This document shows positions 1 to 8,206 of a DNA stretch of 64,000 nucleotides, one piece after another. Origin of the DNA: Vibrio mediterranei (lineage in GTDB: Bacteria; Pseudomonadota; Gammaproteobacteria; Enterobacterales; Vibrionaceae); NCBI RefSeq assembly GCF_900088415.1, contig NZ_FLLQ01000006.1:248001-312000 (forward strand), read 5' to 3'. The notes beneath the pieces were generated by a model. That model did no database searches. It was not told the DNA's origin and was given only the letters and a program-made list of their open reading frames with translations. Every line of letters begins with the position of its first letter. Within the stretch, counting starts at the first letter, position 1. Made by a program: the position numbers and the translations under genes.

Positions 1-124
1 AAGAATTATTGTTTTGTTGAAGCAATTGCCAGGCTTCATCAAAGGAGACTTCGGCAGAGTAGCTGCCGAAAGAAAGCGTTCCTAGCAATGCGCCCACAAC
101 CAGCGGTAGGGACCTTATTTTCAT
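1..124 (-). CDS. TolC-family outer membrane protein, N-terminal fragment
   Basis: Only the first 41 codons lie in the window; the gene runs off the left edge. The reading frame opens with a clear Sec signal peptide (MKIRSLPLVVGALLG..., cleavage probably after SYSA) followed by VSFDEAWQLLQQNN. This resembles the conserved start of TolC/OMF outer membrane efflux proteins, where a signal peptide is followed by a helix of the form lsleeAlelALenN. Such proteins form the outer membrane channel of tripartite efflux or type I secretion systems. The family call rests on this short stretch alone, so it is tentative; the rest of the protein and its partners are outside the window. Confidence 0.55.
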   Translation of the reverse strand, partial: MKIRSLPLVVGALLGTLSFGSYSAEVSFDEAWQLLQQNNNS

Positions 125-276
125 GTTTGCTCCAAAACAGATGTTAATAAATTGATTAGAGTATATGCTCTAATAAAATGGTGTGCAATAACATAACTAT
201 AGATGTTTTTTCGAGTGCTATGCGGTTAAGTATCTGTTATTTAGAAGCTAAACGATATATTTTGATGACGGATACT

Positions 277-316
277 AAAAAAGCAACGTCACATTACGTG
301 CCGTTGCTTTTTTTTT
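277..316 (-). terminator. Rho-independent terminator
   Basis: AAAAAAGCAACG (277-288) pairs with CGTTGCTTTTTT (302-313). The hairpin has T-runs on both strands. It begins nine bases beyond the stop of the minus-strand gene at 325 and supports that gene being real; it could also act on plus-strand transcripts. Confidence 0.85.
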
Positions 317-324
317 AAACGATC

Positions 325-564
325 TTAATCATTTGATGGACAAACGTAGCCTGCTCTCCACATTAAGTCTTTTGCTTGAAGCAGTTCTTTTAAGACTTCA
401 CTGCCTGACATTTGTGGTGAAGCGAACGATACCATAACGTCGTGTTCTAGTTCCGATACTTGTGAGTTTGTCGCTTGATATGCTCTGACGTGAGTAAATG
501 TAGCGCGTCGATTTTTCGACAGCATCGCCCGATTAAGGCAAATTCCAAAACAGTCCCGTTCCAT
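325..564 (-). CDS. Small hypothetical protein
   Basis: A 79-residue soluble protein of unknown function. The frame is open to 603, but the ATG at 564 (MERDCFGICLNRAM...) has an AGAAGGAA ribosome site about eight bases upstream, so that start is preferred. No signal peptide or membrane segment is visible; there are three cysteines, and the C-terminal half (SGSEVLKELLQAKDLMWRAGY) looks helical. A strong intrinsic terminator follows directly after the stop, which argues for a genuine single-gene transcript. I do not recognise the family. Confidence 0.55.
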   Translation of the reverse strand: MERDCFGICLNRAMLSKNRRATFTHVRAYQATNSQVSELEHDVMVSFASPQMSGSEVLKELLQAKDLMWRAGYVCPSND

Positions 565-962
565 AACGACGTTCCTTCTTACGTTGTATTTTGCGCTCTG
601 CACAAGGGTTACTGCGTTTTCGTTTATTATTTTCTAGTTATAAGTGACCTTGAAAGTTACGTTTGAGTCGACAAATAGCAAGTAGACTCAGATACTTTTT
701 AGATAACAATTTTACTATACGGAATAACGGCTGAATTGTTCTAAAAATAAGCTAAAAGTGATGTGATCATAATCAGACATTCGGTTGCATATGCATGTAA
801 CTGACATGAATATTTACACTCTAATTGTAGGAATCAAAGAGCGCTTTTATCGTCTATTTGACTGATTCTACGTAAATTAATTATATGCTTCACAGTTCGA
901 TACCCAATTGAGTGCTCGTATGTTACAACGCTGTTACAGTATGGGTGTTAGGGAGAGTTATC
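565..962. other. Intergenic region, divergent promoters
   Basis: This 398-base AT-rich gap separates the small minus-strand gene from the sensor kinase gene. It must hold both promoters. I see no convincing gene, hairpin terminator or operator palindrome; a 63-codon plus-strand frame overlaps the small gene and looks spurious. Confidence 0.5.
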
Positions 963-2582
963 ATGAAATGGAACCAGATAAGTTTTCGACACCGAATGCT
1001 CATAATTATGACGGTTTCGGGGTTGTTGCAGTTGCTTGTCTTATCATTAGCTGGATTTAGCTACATTAAGCAGTCCCAAGAACAGGAAATGGGGCTAAAA
1101 GCCAAAGGCGTCGCAACATTCTTGGCGCAGTCTAGTGCTGTTATCAATATGATTGAACAGAACACGTCTGCCCGAATGCAAAACCGATTTCGTGGACTTA
1201 CTGAGATGATCGGGGCAGCCTTCATTGTTATTGGTGACGAGAAAGGCATTCGTTTAGTCCATCCTATTGATGAACGAATTGGGTTGCCAATGAAAGGGGG
1301 TGATAATGATCAAGCTCTGATTCATGGTCAAACCTACGTATCGTTTGCAGAAGGATCTCTTGGAAAGTCAGTTCGAGGCAAAGCGGCGGTATTTGATAAA
1401 GATGGCAATATCATAGGTGTTGTTTCCGTCGGCTACTTATTGGATAGACTCCAAGACCGTATTGAGCCCTATTTAGCGTTCCTCCTTGGAATGGCAATAC
1501 TGGTGCTCATTGTGAACGCGATTGTTTCTTACTTTATCTCACGTCGTTTTCAAAAAGCACTATTGGGTTTTGAACCAGAAGAGATCGGTCGTCTTTATGG
1601 CGAGTTGGACGTCACTATGAGCACCATTAAGGAAGGTGTTATCAGCATTGACTCCGACGGGGTATTACGCTCGATTAATACCAGTGCGTGTGAGATCTTA
1701 GGGTTAACTAAATCGGGTGTTATGAACAAACCGTTGTACCAGGTGTTACCGAACTCCGACCTGCAAAGTTTGATCGAAAGCCAAGAGTCAGATAATGATA
1801 TTGAGCTGTATCTCAATCAACAACGTATCGTTGCCAATCGCAGTCCCATTGTTGTTGATGGCAAAGTCGTTGGTGCGGTGTCGAGTTTTCGTTTGCGCGA
1901 TGAAATCTCGGAATTGACTGAACAGCTATCGCAAACCAAAGCTTATGCCGAGCTTTTACGTTCGCAGACTCATGAACATCGAAACAAGTTGAACACTATA
2001 AGTGGATTGGTACAAATGAGGGAATTGGATGCGGTGCAGCATCTCATTGGGCAAGAAACTGAGCACTATCAGAGCTTAATTGAGTTCCTTCGAGAAACCG
2101 TTAAAGACCCGTTGATCGCCGGTATGCTTCTTGGAAAAACAGAGCGCGCACGTGAGCTGGGATTAGGATTAAAAGTAGAAGATGAGTCGCGACTTGAACC
2201 ATTGCCAAAAGAGATAAATGCTGATGACTTAGTGACCATTTTGGGTAATTTAATTGATAACGCGTTTGAAGCAACATTATCGGCTATTGCGCACTCTCCT
2301 CATGAGCGGTTAGAACGGTCAGACGTTGAAGTGTCGGTGAGTGACTTTGGTAATGAAATCATTTTAGAAGTTATTGATAAGGGGTGTGGCTTACCCAAGC
2401 ATCTCGATGTGAAATCGCTGACGCAACGTGGTGTGTCGAGTAAATCAGTCACTAATCGTGGTGTGGGATTGTTTTTAGTCAAACAATTGACTGAAAGATA
2501 CCAAGGACAGTTGGAAATAGTAGAAAACAAGGATATCGGCGCACGTGTGACGGTATATATTCCTAAGGATGGATTAGCATGA
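963..2582 (+). CDS. CitA/DcuS-family sensor histidine kinase
   Basis: A 539-residue membrane sensor kinase. The start at 963 (MKWNQISFRHRM...) has a GGGAG site upstream; a longer in-frame start at 912 lacks one. TM1 covers about residues 11-34, then a periplasmic PAS-like/Cache sensor domain with the family signature GDEKGIRLVHP, TM2 at about 170-192, a cytoplasmic PAS domain, the phospho-acceptor box QTHEHRNKLN (histidines 337/339), the N box GNLIDNAFEA (about 430-440) and the G boxes DKGCGLP and GVGLFLVKQL. CitA/DcuS kinases sense C4-dicarboxylates or citrate in the periplasm. The gene overlaps the response regulator by ATGA. The nearby tctCBA operon suggests that it senses a tricarboxylate and controls that transporter; this is inference from proximity. 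Confidence 0.88.
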   Translation: MKWNQISFRHRMLIIMTVSGLLQLLVLSLAGFSYIKQSQEQEMGLKAKGVATFLAQSSAVINMIEQNTSARMQNRFRGLTEMIGAAFIVIGDEKGIRLVHPIDERIGLPMKGGDNDQALIHGQTYVSFAEGSLGKSVRGKAAVFDKDGNIIGVVSVGYLLDRLQDRIEPYLAFLLGMAILVLIVNAIVSYFISRRFQKALLGFEPEEIGRLYGELDVTMSTIKEGVISIDSDGVLRSINTSACEILGLTKSGVMNKPLYQVLPNSDLQSLIESQESDNDIELYLNQQRIVANRSPIVVDGKVVGAVSSFRLRDEISELTEQLSQTKAYAELLRSQTHEHRNKLNTISGLVQMRELDAVQHLIGQETEHYQSLIEFLRETVKDPLIAGMLLGKTERARELGLGLKVEDESRLEPLPKEINADDLVTILGNLIDNAFEATLSAIAHSPHERLERSDVEVSVSDFGNEIILEVIDKGCGLPKHLDVKSLTQRGVSSKSVTNRGVGLFLVKQLTERYQGQLEIVENKDIGARVTVYIPKDGLA

Positions 2583-3265
2583 GTGACTTAACACGAGTCA
2601 TGATAATAGAAGACGATTTAAAAATCGCAGAACTGCATCGTCGATACCTAGAGCAAATTGGTGGTTTTGAAGTAGTTGGAATGGCGACATCAAAAGCCGA
2701 AGCTGAAATACAGCTTGAAATATTAGAACCCGAGCTAGTGATGCTCGATGTTTATTTGCCTGATGGTACAGGCATAGAAATATTGGCTTGGCTACGGAGT
2801 TTGAATCAAGAGTGTGATGTTATTTTGATTACTGCTGCACGCGATGTTGAAACTCTGCAACAGGCGATGCGTGGCGGTGTGATTGATTATTTATTAAAGC
2901 CTGTTATGTTTCCTCGGCTGGAGGCGGCATTGAAAAAGTACCAGAAACGTACCGAGCAATTGCATCATGTGGAAGGTTTGGATCAATCGTTAGTAGACGA
3001 AATGATGCAAACTAGTAGCGCAGAGAAAAATGTTGAGCTTCGACTACCCAAGGGGATTGATGGCGTGACCCTTGAGAAAATTCGTGCATTGTTTAAAGAA
3101 GATAAGCCATTTACCGCCGATGAAGCGGGGGAAATGATTGGCGCGAGCAGAACAACAGCAAGGCGATACTTGGAGTTTCTTATTAGTAATGGTGAGCTGG
3201 AAGCTGACGTGAATTACGGTACCGTCGGACGCCCAGAGCGCTGTTATCGTAAAGTTATACGTTAA
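2579..3265 (+). CDS. CitB/DcuR-family response regulator
   Basis: A 228-residue two-component regulator translationally coupled to the kinase (ATGA overlap). The N-terminal receiver domain has the acidic pair EDD (11-13), the phospho-acceptor Asp57 in LVMLDVYLPDG, a switch threonine region (LITAARD) and the lysine in LLKPV. The C-terminal domain carries the winged/HTH of the CitB class (KPFTADEAGEMIGASRTTARRYLEFL), followed by GTVGRPERCYR. CitB/DcuR/DctR-type regulators activate transport and metabolism genes for C4-dicarboxylates or citrate. Probable targets are the tct genes downstream, though no experiment or recognised binding site shows this. Transcription likely ends at the hairpin after 3300. 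Confidence 0.9.
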   Translation: MSDLTRVMIIEDDLKIAELHRRYLEQIGGFEVVGMATSKAEAEIQLEILEPELVMLDVYLPDGTGIEILAWLRSLNQECDVILITAARDVETLQQAMRGGVIDYLLKPVMFPRLEAALKKYQKRTEQLHHVEGLDQSLVDEMMQTSSAEKNVELRLPKGIDGVTLEKIRALFKEDKPFTADEAGEMIGASRTTARRYLEFLISNGELEADVNYGTVGRPERCYRKVIR

Positions 3266-3300
3266 TCACCTCTTAATCTGATTTTCAAAGGATTTCTAAG

Positions 3301-3333
3301 GCCCTTCTGTTGTTTTACAAAAGGGCTTTTTTC
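3301..3333 (+). terminator. Rho-independent terminator
   Basis: GCCCTT (3301-3306) pairs with AAGGGC (3320-3326 area), followed by a run of six or more T. It lies 36 bases after the response-regulator stop and ends the two-component operon. Confidence 0.8.
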
Positions 3334-3398
3334 GTACTATTCGGCCGAATCGTGATCTTGATTCAATAAACTCAGCCCAATAGAAAGGAAAAATCCTC

Positions 3399-3878
3399 AT
3401 GAAACGTAACGGCTTTACGCTTATCGAACTTGTTGTAGTTATCGTTATTCTTGGCATTTTAGCGGTCAGTGCCGCACCAAGGTTCTTAAATCTTACCACT
3501 GATGCCCGAGTAAGCGTGTTGAAAGGCGCTCAAGCTGCGGTTAAAGGTATGGATTCATTGGTTTATAGCAAGGCCGTAATCAATGGCGTTGAACGCAATG
3601 GAGATAAAGCAGTCAAAATTGATGGTAAAAGAGTAAACTTAATCAATGGCCACTTGAAACTGGATACTAAAAACAACGTCGCTCAATTTCTTGATACAGA
3701 CATGAATTATCATGTCAAACAGAATGGTGCTAGTGACGGTGGTGAGTTGGTCATCTATGGTGGTAAAGAAATACGCAATGTTGAAGTTGTGAAAGAGGGC
3801 GGCTGCTTTCTTCTTGTCACTCAACCAGACTCTGAAAAAGGCGAGTACCGTTACGCGATTATCGACCAGAATTGTTAA
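3399..3878 (+). CDS. Type IV pilin-like (MshA/pseudopilin-type) protein
   Basis: A 159-residue prepilin. It opens with the class III signal MKRNG followed by FTLIELVVVIVILGILA, so prepilin peptidase should cut after Gly5 and N-methylate Phe6; Glu5 of the mature protein is present. The rest of helix alpha-1 and a small beta domain follow, with two cysteines near the C-terminus (EGGCFLL and the terminal DQNC) that could close a D-loop disulfide as in MSHA-like pilins. A GAAAGGA ribosome site precedes the ATG. It stands alone: no assembly ATPase, platform protein or other minor pilin is adjacent, so it depends on machinery encoded elsewhere. It could be a pilus subunit or a pseudopilin. Confidence 0.82.
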   Translation: MKRNGFTLIELVVVIVILGILAVSAAPRFLNLTTDARVSVLKGAQAAVKGMDSLVYSKAVINGVERNGDKAVKIDGKRVNLINGHLKLDTKNNVAQFLDTDMNYHVKQNGASDGGELVIYGGKEIRNVEVVKEGGCFLLVTQPDSEKGEYRYAIIDQNC

Positions 3879-3885
3879 TTAAATA

Positions 3886-3909
3886 AGAGCCACTCAATAG
3901 AGTGGCTCT
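3886..3909. terminator. Bidirectional terminator between pilin gene and tctA
   Basis: A perfect ten-base stem (AGAGCCACTC / GAGTGGCTCT) with an AATA loop lies between two convergent genes. On the minus strand it is followed by TTATTTAATT, so it may mainly end tctA transcription. Confidence 0.65.
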
Positions 3910-3932
3910 GTAAGTAACAATTCATACTGAAC

Positions 3933-5459
3933 CTAAGATTCAACTTTCTTGGGTTGATAAAACCATTTTTTAACCAACGAAAGCAACGCGGGTCCGACAA
4001 GTACTAGTACAGCCAATACAGTAAACGTCAATGTGATAGGGCGCTCCCACAAGAAGCTTAGCTCACCATCACTGATCATCAGTGCTCGTCTTAAGTTCTC
4101 CTCCATTAATCCGCCAAGAATAAAACCAAGCAGTAACGGAGCTAATGGGAAGTTGGCTAGTCTTAGTGCGATTGCTGCCATTGCTACGAGCAGCATGATA
4201 AACACGTCCATGGTATTGAACGAGACCAAATACACCCCAGTAATAGAGAAGAATAGGATCATCGGCAACAATACCGTTCTTGGTACCGCTAGTAGCTTAG
4301 AAATATAAGGAATCAACGGTAGGTTTAAGATAACAAGAACGATGTTACCGAAGTACATAGAGATGATGACTGACCAGAACACGTCTGGATGTTCAACGAA
4401 TAGTCGAGGACCCGGTTGAATACCATAAGCGATCAGTGCACCCAACATAATTGCAGTTGTACCGGAGCCAGGGATACCGAGCGTCAATAGCGGAACAAAC
4501 GAACCACTTGATGCTGCATTGTTAGCTGACTCTGGTGCAACTAAGCCACGAATGCTTCCTTTGCCAAATTCTTCTTTTTTGTCTTTAGGCGCAAGGTTAC
4601 GCTCCATACCATAAGAAAGGAAAGCGGCAATGGTTGCGCCTGCGCCTGGAAGGACACCGGTAAAGAAGCCCAAGATAGAAGAACGAATAGAGACAGGTGC
4701 CACTTCTTTTACTTCTTCTTTAGTGATCTTCATGCTTCCTATATCGCTCATCTTGCGCTGTTCGTCTTGGCGTGTATCTTTTTCTGGTTTAAGTATACCC
4801 ATCAAGGTTTCGCCTAAAGCAAAGGTTGCCATCGCAAGTAATAGGAAACTAAATCCGTCCATTAAGTCAGTTAAGCCAAAGGTAAAACGCTCGACACCCA
4901 CACCTTTATCGATACCGACTGTTGATAGCATGAGTCCCAGCACAACCATCATCCACGCTTTAATAACCTGACCTTTGCCAGCGAATGCCGCAACCGCAGA
5001 TAAACCAAGTAGCATCAGCGCAAAGTAGTCCGAAGACTGGAAACTCAATGAAACTTTGGCAAGGGCGGGGGCTGCGAACAGCAACATGATGGCAGAAAGT
5101 GTACCGCCGGTAAAAGAAGAGTAGGCTGCGAGAGCTAACGCTTTACCTGCTTGGCCTTTCTGTGCCATTGGGTAACCATCAAATGCGGTAACAACAGTTG
5201 ATGAACAGCCCGGAGCATTAATAAGAATGGATGAGGTTGAACCTCCGAATACCGCGCCGTAGTAAACACCGGCCATCAGGATTAGGCCAGAAGAGGGATC
5301 CAGTCCGTAAGTAATAGGGATCATCAACGCGATTGCTGAAATAGGGCCCAGACCCGGAAGCATCCCGATAAAAGTACCGACAAAACAACCGACAATCACC
5401 ATCATGATGTTCATCGGCATAACTGCCGTTGATAATCCTTGTAAAATTCCGTCTAACAT
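3933..5459 (-). CDS. tctA: Tripartite tricarboxylate transporter, large permease TctA
   Basis: A 508-residue inner membrane protein with about a dozen hydrophobic segments. The TctA signature is clear: an N-terminal [19 protein letters not shown], then [19 protein letters not shown], and in the second half [20 protein letters not shown], the repeated half-site typical of the family. It forms the transport channel for citrate or related carboxylates together with TctB, driven by ion gradients and fed by the periplasmic TctC. It follows tctB after nine bases, with tctC further upstream, so order is tctC-tctB-tctA. Substrate cannot be read from sequence; neighbours (CitA-like sensor, methylcitrate operon) suggest citrate or methylcitrate-like compounds. 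Confidence 0.95.
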   Translation of the reverse strand: MLDGILQGLSTAVMPMNIMMVIVGCFVGTFIGMLPGLGPISAIALMIPITYGLDPSSGLILMAGVYYGAVFGGSTSSILINAPGCSSTVVTAFDGYPMAQKGQAGKALALAAYSSFTGGTLSAIMLLFAAPALAKVSLSFQSSDYFALMLLGLSAVAAFAGKGQVIKAWMMVVLGLMLSTVGIDKGVGVERFTFGLTDLMDGFSFLLLAMATFALGETLMGILKPEKDTRQDEQRKMSDIGSMKITKEEVKEVAPVSIRSSILGFFTGVLPGAGATIAAFLSYGMERNLAPKDKKEEFGKGSIRGLVAPESANNAASSGSFVPLLTLGIPGSGTTAIMLGALIAYGIQPGPRLFVEHPDVFWSVIISMYFGNIVLVILNLPLIPYISKLLAVPRTVLLPMILFFSITGVYLVSFNTMDVFIMLLVAMAAIALRLANFPLAPLLLGFILGGLMEENLRRALMISDGELSFLWERPITLTFTVLAVLVLVGPALLSLVKKWFYQPKKVES

Positions 5460-5468
5460 AATGGTGTC

Positions 5469-5966
5469 CTACCAAAGAGTGAAGATGAGTCCAGGCTCTA
5501 GATAAATATCTAGTCCTTGCGTAAGCATGAGATAAAAAGCGATGACAAAAGGAAAAGAAGCACCAAGTAAAATGCTCTTACGACGTTCACCAAGTAAATA
5601 GAACCCAATCATTAAGAAGAAACCAGTAGCGAGGACAAATCCTAGATAGGTTAGTCCCAAGCCATATGCGGCCATTAACACCAAAAATCCAATCAGTAGT
5701 TTCCAATTGAAATCAGTGACGGCGCCGCTTTTTTCATTAGGTTGTCCGGTGACAAGAAGAATTACCGACAGCACGATACCAACAACGGTTAATATGCTTG
5801 GTAACGTTCTCGCGGTGAACGGTTCGTACTCATCCCCAGGAAACATTGGGATTAGCGATGTCTGGTATCCATAGCATAAGCAAAGGATCATAAATATCAT
5901 CGCACCTACACGATCACGAGAAAGTAGATTTTCTTTCGTGAACAGCTTAGAGGTGAAATCTGACAT
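5469..5966 (-). CDS. tctB: Tripartite tricarboxylate transporter, small permease TctB
   Basis: A 165-residue membrane protein with four predicted hydrophobic segments (starting at about residues 20, 60, 90 and 125), the usual TctB size. It is the small membrane subunit that pairs with TctA. The ATG has a CTGGAGTGAG ribosome site. It is separated from tctC by a 214-base spacer with two hairpins, which fits the common pattern in which the binding-protein gene is expressed at higher level than the membrane components. Confidence 0.9.
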   Translation of the reverse strand: MSDFTSKLFTKENLLSRDRVGAMIFMILCLCYGYQTSLIPMFPGDEYEPFTARTLPSILTVVGIVLSVILLVTGQPNEKSGAVTDFNWKLLIGFLVLMAAYGLGLTYLGFVLATGFFLMIGFYLLGERRKSILLGASFPFVIAFYLMLTQGLDIYLEPGLIFTLW

Positions 5967-6030
5967 AACTCACTCCAGGTAAAGAAAAGAGAAAAGGCCG
6001 TATACAAGGGATCGATGAGCGTCGACCAAG

Positions 6031-6066
6031 TGGGTAAGAGAACTCAGGACACAGTCTTTTTACCCA
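6031..6066 (-). other. Hairpin in tctC-tctB spacer
   Basis: TGGGTAA-G-AGA (6031-6041) pairs with TCTTTTTACCCA (6055-6066) with one mismatch. It is the second of two stem-loops between tctC and tctB and could stabilise or attenuate the transcript. Confidence 0.45.
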
Positions 6067-6147
6067 ATAAACAAAGGAGTACTGCTAGAGCAATTACAAA
6101 CTGAAGGATTCGTAGCTGCGTCTCATATACGGCAAAATATTGGCAAG

Positions 6148-6171
6148 AGGAGGGAACAGCAAATCCCTCCT
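6148..6171 (-). terminator. Attenuator-like hairpin after tctC
   Basis: A perfect eight-base stem AGGAGGGA / TCCCTCCT lies ten bases beyond the tctC stop. No long T-run follows on the minus strand, so it is more likely a partial terminator or 3' stabiliser that favours tctC mRNA over tctBA. Confidence 0.5.
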
Positions 6172-6180
6172 TAGTGTTGC

Positions 6181-7161
6181 TTACTGTTTCAAGAAACCAA
6201 GTTCAGTCATGAGCGCGCCCATCTGCTTTTCTTGGTCTTCAAGGAATTGGTAAAACTCTTGATCAGGTTTGTAGTTGTCAATCCAACCATTGCGGTCACG
6301 AACTACTGCCCATTCATCAGTGGAGTACATTTTCGACAACGCTTCTGTCCACTCTTTGACTTTCTCTTCACTCGCCCCTGGAGCTGCGAAGAAACCACGC
6401 CAGTTAGCAAAGACAGTTTCGTTTCCATACTCGGTTAGTGTTGGAATATTCGGCGCTGCTTCGAGACGCTTCGGTGCAGTAACAGCAAGTACTTTGACTT
6501 GACCTGACTTCGACATTTCTAGCACTTCACCAAGACCTGTTGACAGAAGCTGGGTTTCGCCCGATAGAAGAGCGGCCATCGCTTTACCACCTGCATCGTA
6601 GGCAATGTAGCGTACCTTTTTCGCATCAAAGCCTTCGCCTTTAAATGCTGCCGCAACGACTAGGTGGTCCATGCTTCCTCGAGCTGAGCCTCCTGCAATT
6701 TTGACTTTACGAGGGTTCTCTTTGAAGTCAGCAACTACGTCTTCCCATGTGTTGTATGGAGAATCTGCTGGAGCAACAATAGCGCCATAGTCAGCAATAG
6801 TTGCTGCAACAGGTGTAAGGTCTCTAAATGATTGTGGGAAAACACCAGTCAATGAACGCACAACGATAGGAGTAGAGTTAACCATTAAGGTGTCTTCTTG
6901 GCGCTGCGCGGTTTCGATTAGGTGTGCAATTGCTTTACCACCGCCACCACCTGACAGGTTTTGAAAAGAAACATTGTCGACAATATCTGCTTTTACCAAG
7001 ACATCACCTGTTCCGCGTGCTGTCATATCCCAACCGCCGCCAGCACCCCCAGGAATTAAGAAATGAATCTTCTCTAGATCTGCAGCATAACTACCAAAAG
7101 AAAGAGTAGTTGCCACAATCGATGCCGCTAGGGTCGGTTTTAGTGCCTTAAACATGTTCAC
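6181..7161 (-). CDS. tctC: Tripartite tricarboxylate transporter, periplasmic binding protein TctC
   Basis: A 326-residue secreted solute-binding protein of the TctC/Bug family. A Sec signal peptide ends near SYAADLEK (cleavage after about residue 26). The mature part has the family signatures FLIPGGAGGGWDMTARG near its start, NLSGGGGGKAIAHL, and RGSMDHLV in the ligand pocket region. It binds a carboxylate in the periplasm and delivers it to TctAB. It is the first gene of the operon and is divergent from the GntR regulator of the methylcitrate genes, sharing a 286-base promoter region with it. The start has GGAACGTG upstream, a modest ribosome site. Confidence 0.93.
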   Translation of the reverse strand: MNMFKALKPTLAASIVATTLSFGSYAADLEKIHFLIPGGAGGGWDMTARGTGDVLVKADIVDNVSFQNLSGGGGGKAIAHLIETAQRQEDTLMVNSTPIVVRSLTGVFPQSFRDLTPVAATIADYGAIVAPADSPYNTWEDVVADFKENPRKVKIAGGSARGSMDHLVVAAAFKGEGFDAKKVRYIAYDAGGKAMAALLSGETQLLSTGLGEVLEMSKSGQVKVLAVTAPKRLEAAPNIPTLTEYGNETVFANWRGFFAAPGASEEKVKEWTEALSKMYSTDEWAVVRDRNGWIDNYKPDQEFYQFLEDQEKQMGALMTELGFLKQ

Positions 7162-7345
7162 GTTCCTTATGTTGACTTTATTGTCTGCCAGCAGAGGGAT
7201 GCTGACTTGACCTCTATGGGTTAGCTAAAGGTTACGTACTTGTTACAAATGCATCAATAAAGTGCAGATATTGAGGATAAAGAACATAGGGTGAATTTTG
7301 TTCATAAAGTTCACACGTTGGTTTTTAAGTTAGACGTTAGTCTAC

Positions 7346-7357
7346 ATTGTCGACAAT
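7346..7357. promoter_or_regulatory. Probable GntR/FCD operator, site 1
   Basis: ATTGTCGACAAT is a perfect 12-base palindrome of the TNGTNNNACNA type bound by FCD-class GntR regulators. It lies about 90 bases upstream of the regulator's own start. Together with site 2 it forms a larger inverted repeat (CTACATTGTCGACA ... TGTCAACAATGTAG). Confidence 0.65.
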
Positions 7358-7408
7358 CCTGTTGATCTGATGGCATTAAGCTGCTTAAATAATGTTCATG
7401 TAATGAGA

Positions 7409-7424
7409 ACTGTCAACAATGTAG
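7409..7424. promoter_or_regulatory. Probable GntR/FCD operator, site 2
   Basis: ACTGTCAACAATGTAG is a near-palindrome and the inverted copy of the sequence around site 1, about 64 bases centre to centre. It lies only 24 bases before the GntR-gene start, a position fit for autorepression. Confidence 0.6.
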
Positions 7425-7447
7425 TAAATTCTAAGGTGAGCGTTGAT

Positions 7448-8134
7448 ATGAGTGCAGAACCAGTAATGAATGACGACGCGCCGTTAAAAGAAGCGACCAA
7501 GTCTGAAAATTTAACAGAACAGCTCATCGAAGAGATTGTTGAAGGGAGAATTGAATCAGGTAGCAAGATCTCTGAACCAGAGCTAGCAAAACGCTTTGAA
7601 GTGAGCCGTGGACCTCTTCGTGAGGCTATTATGCGCCTAGAAGGGTTAGGACTGATTGAACGAATTCCTCATGTAGGGGCGCGCGTGATTACCTTATCTC
7701 AAGATAAGTTGGTGGAGTTGTACTCCGTTCGTGAAGCTCTAGAAGGAATGGCGGCGAGACTGGCTGCACAAAACATCAGTGATAAAGAAGTTGGTGAGTT
7801 GGAAACGCTGTTAAACCGACACTCAGAGCATATAGACGAAGTGGATGGTGCTTCCTATTTCCACCAGCATGGTGATTTTGACTTCCATTACCGCATCATC
7901 AAAGCCAGTCAAAACAGTCAATTAGTAAACTTGCTATGCAATGAGCTTTACCACTTGTTGAGGATGTATCGATATCAATCACCTCGGACACAATCTCGTC
8001 CTGAGGCAGCGTTAAAGGAACATCTTTTTATTTTAGACGCGATTAAAAATCGTGATCCTGAATTGGCAGAACTGCTGATGAGAAGACACATTTCACGAAG
8101 CAAGGCGTTAATCGAAAAGAACCTAGACAGCTAA
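7448..8134 (+). CDS. GntR-family (FCD) regulator of the methylcitrate operon
   Basis: A 228-residue transcription factor. The frame is open from 7370, but the ATG at 7448 (MSAEPVMNDDAP...) has AAGGTGAG seven bases before it and is preferred. The N-terminal winged helix shows the GntR signature (LAKRFEVSRGPLREAIMRLEGLGLI, about residues 42-66) followed by the C-terminal helical FCD ligand domain with metal-site histidines (FHYRII, RRHISRSKAL). FadR/FCD regulators bind small organic acids. Its position 72 bases before prpB indicates that it controls propionate catabolism, probably sensing methylcitrate or a related acid; effector and sign are inferred. Confidence 0.9.
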   Translation: MSAEPVMNDDAPLKEATKSENLTEQLIEEIVEGRIESGSKISEPELAKRFEVSRGPLREAIMRLEGLGLIERIPHVGARVITLSQDKLVELYSVREALEGMAARLAAQNISDKEVGELETLLNRHSEHIDEVDGASYFHQHGDFDFHYRIIKASQNSQLVNLLCNELYHLLRMYRYQSPRTQSRPEAALKEHLFILDAIKNRDPELAELLMRRHISRSKALIEKNLDS

Positions 8135-8206
8135 TTCAATTTATAGATGACGCAGTAAAGATGTCCTGCACTGCGTTACATAAGGGAAAGTAACAAGGAG
8201 ACAATC

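Noticed and set aside
475-666. 63-codon plus-strand frame at the left end
   Set aside because: It overlaps the small minus-strand gene, which has a better start and terminator; no support for coding.
7270-7325. Possible CRP site in the tctC promoter region (TTCACA half)
   Set aside because: Only one good half-site; the other half matches poorly.
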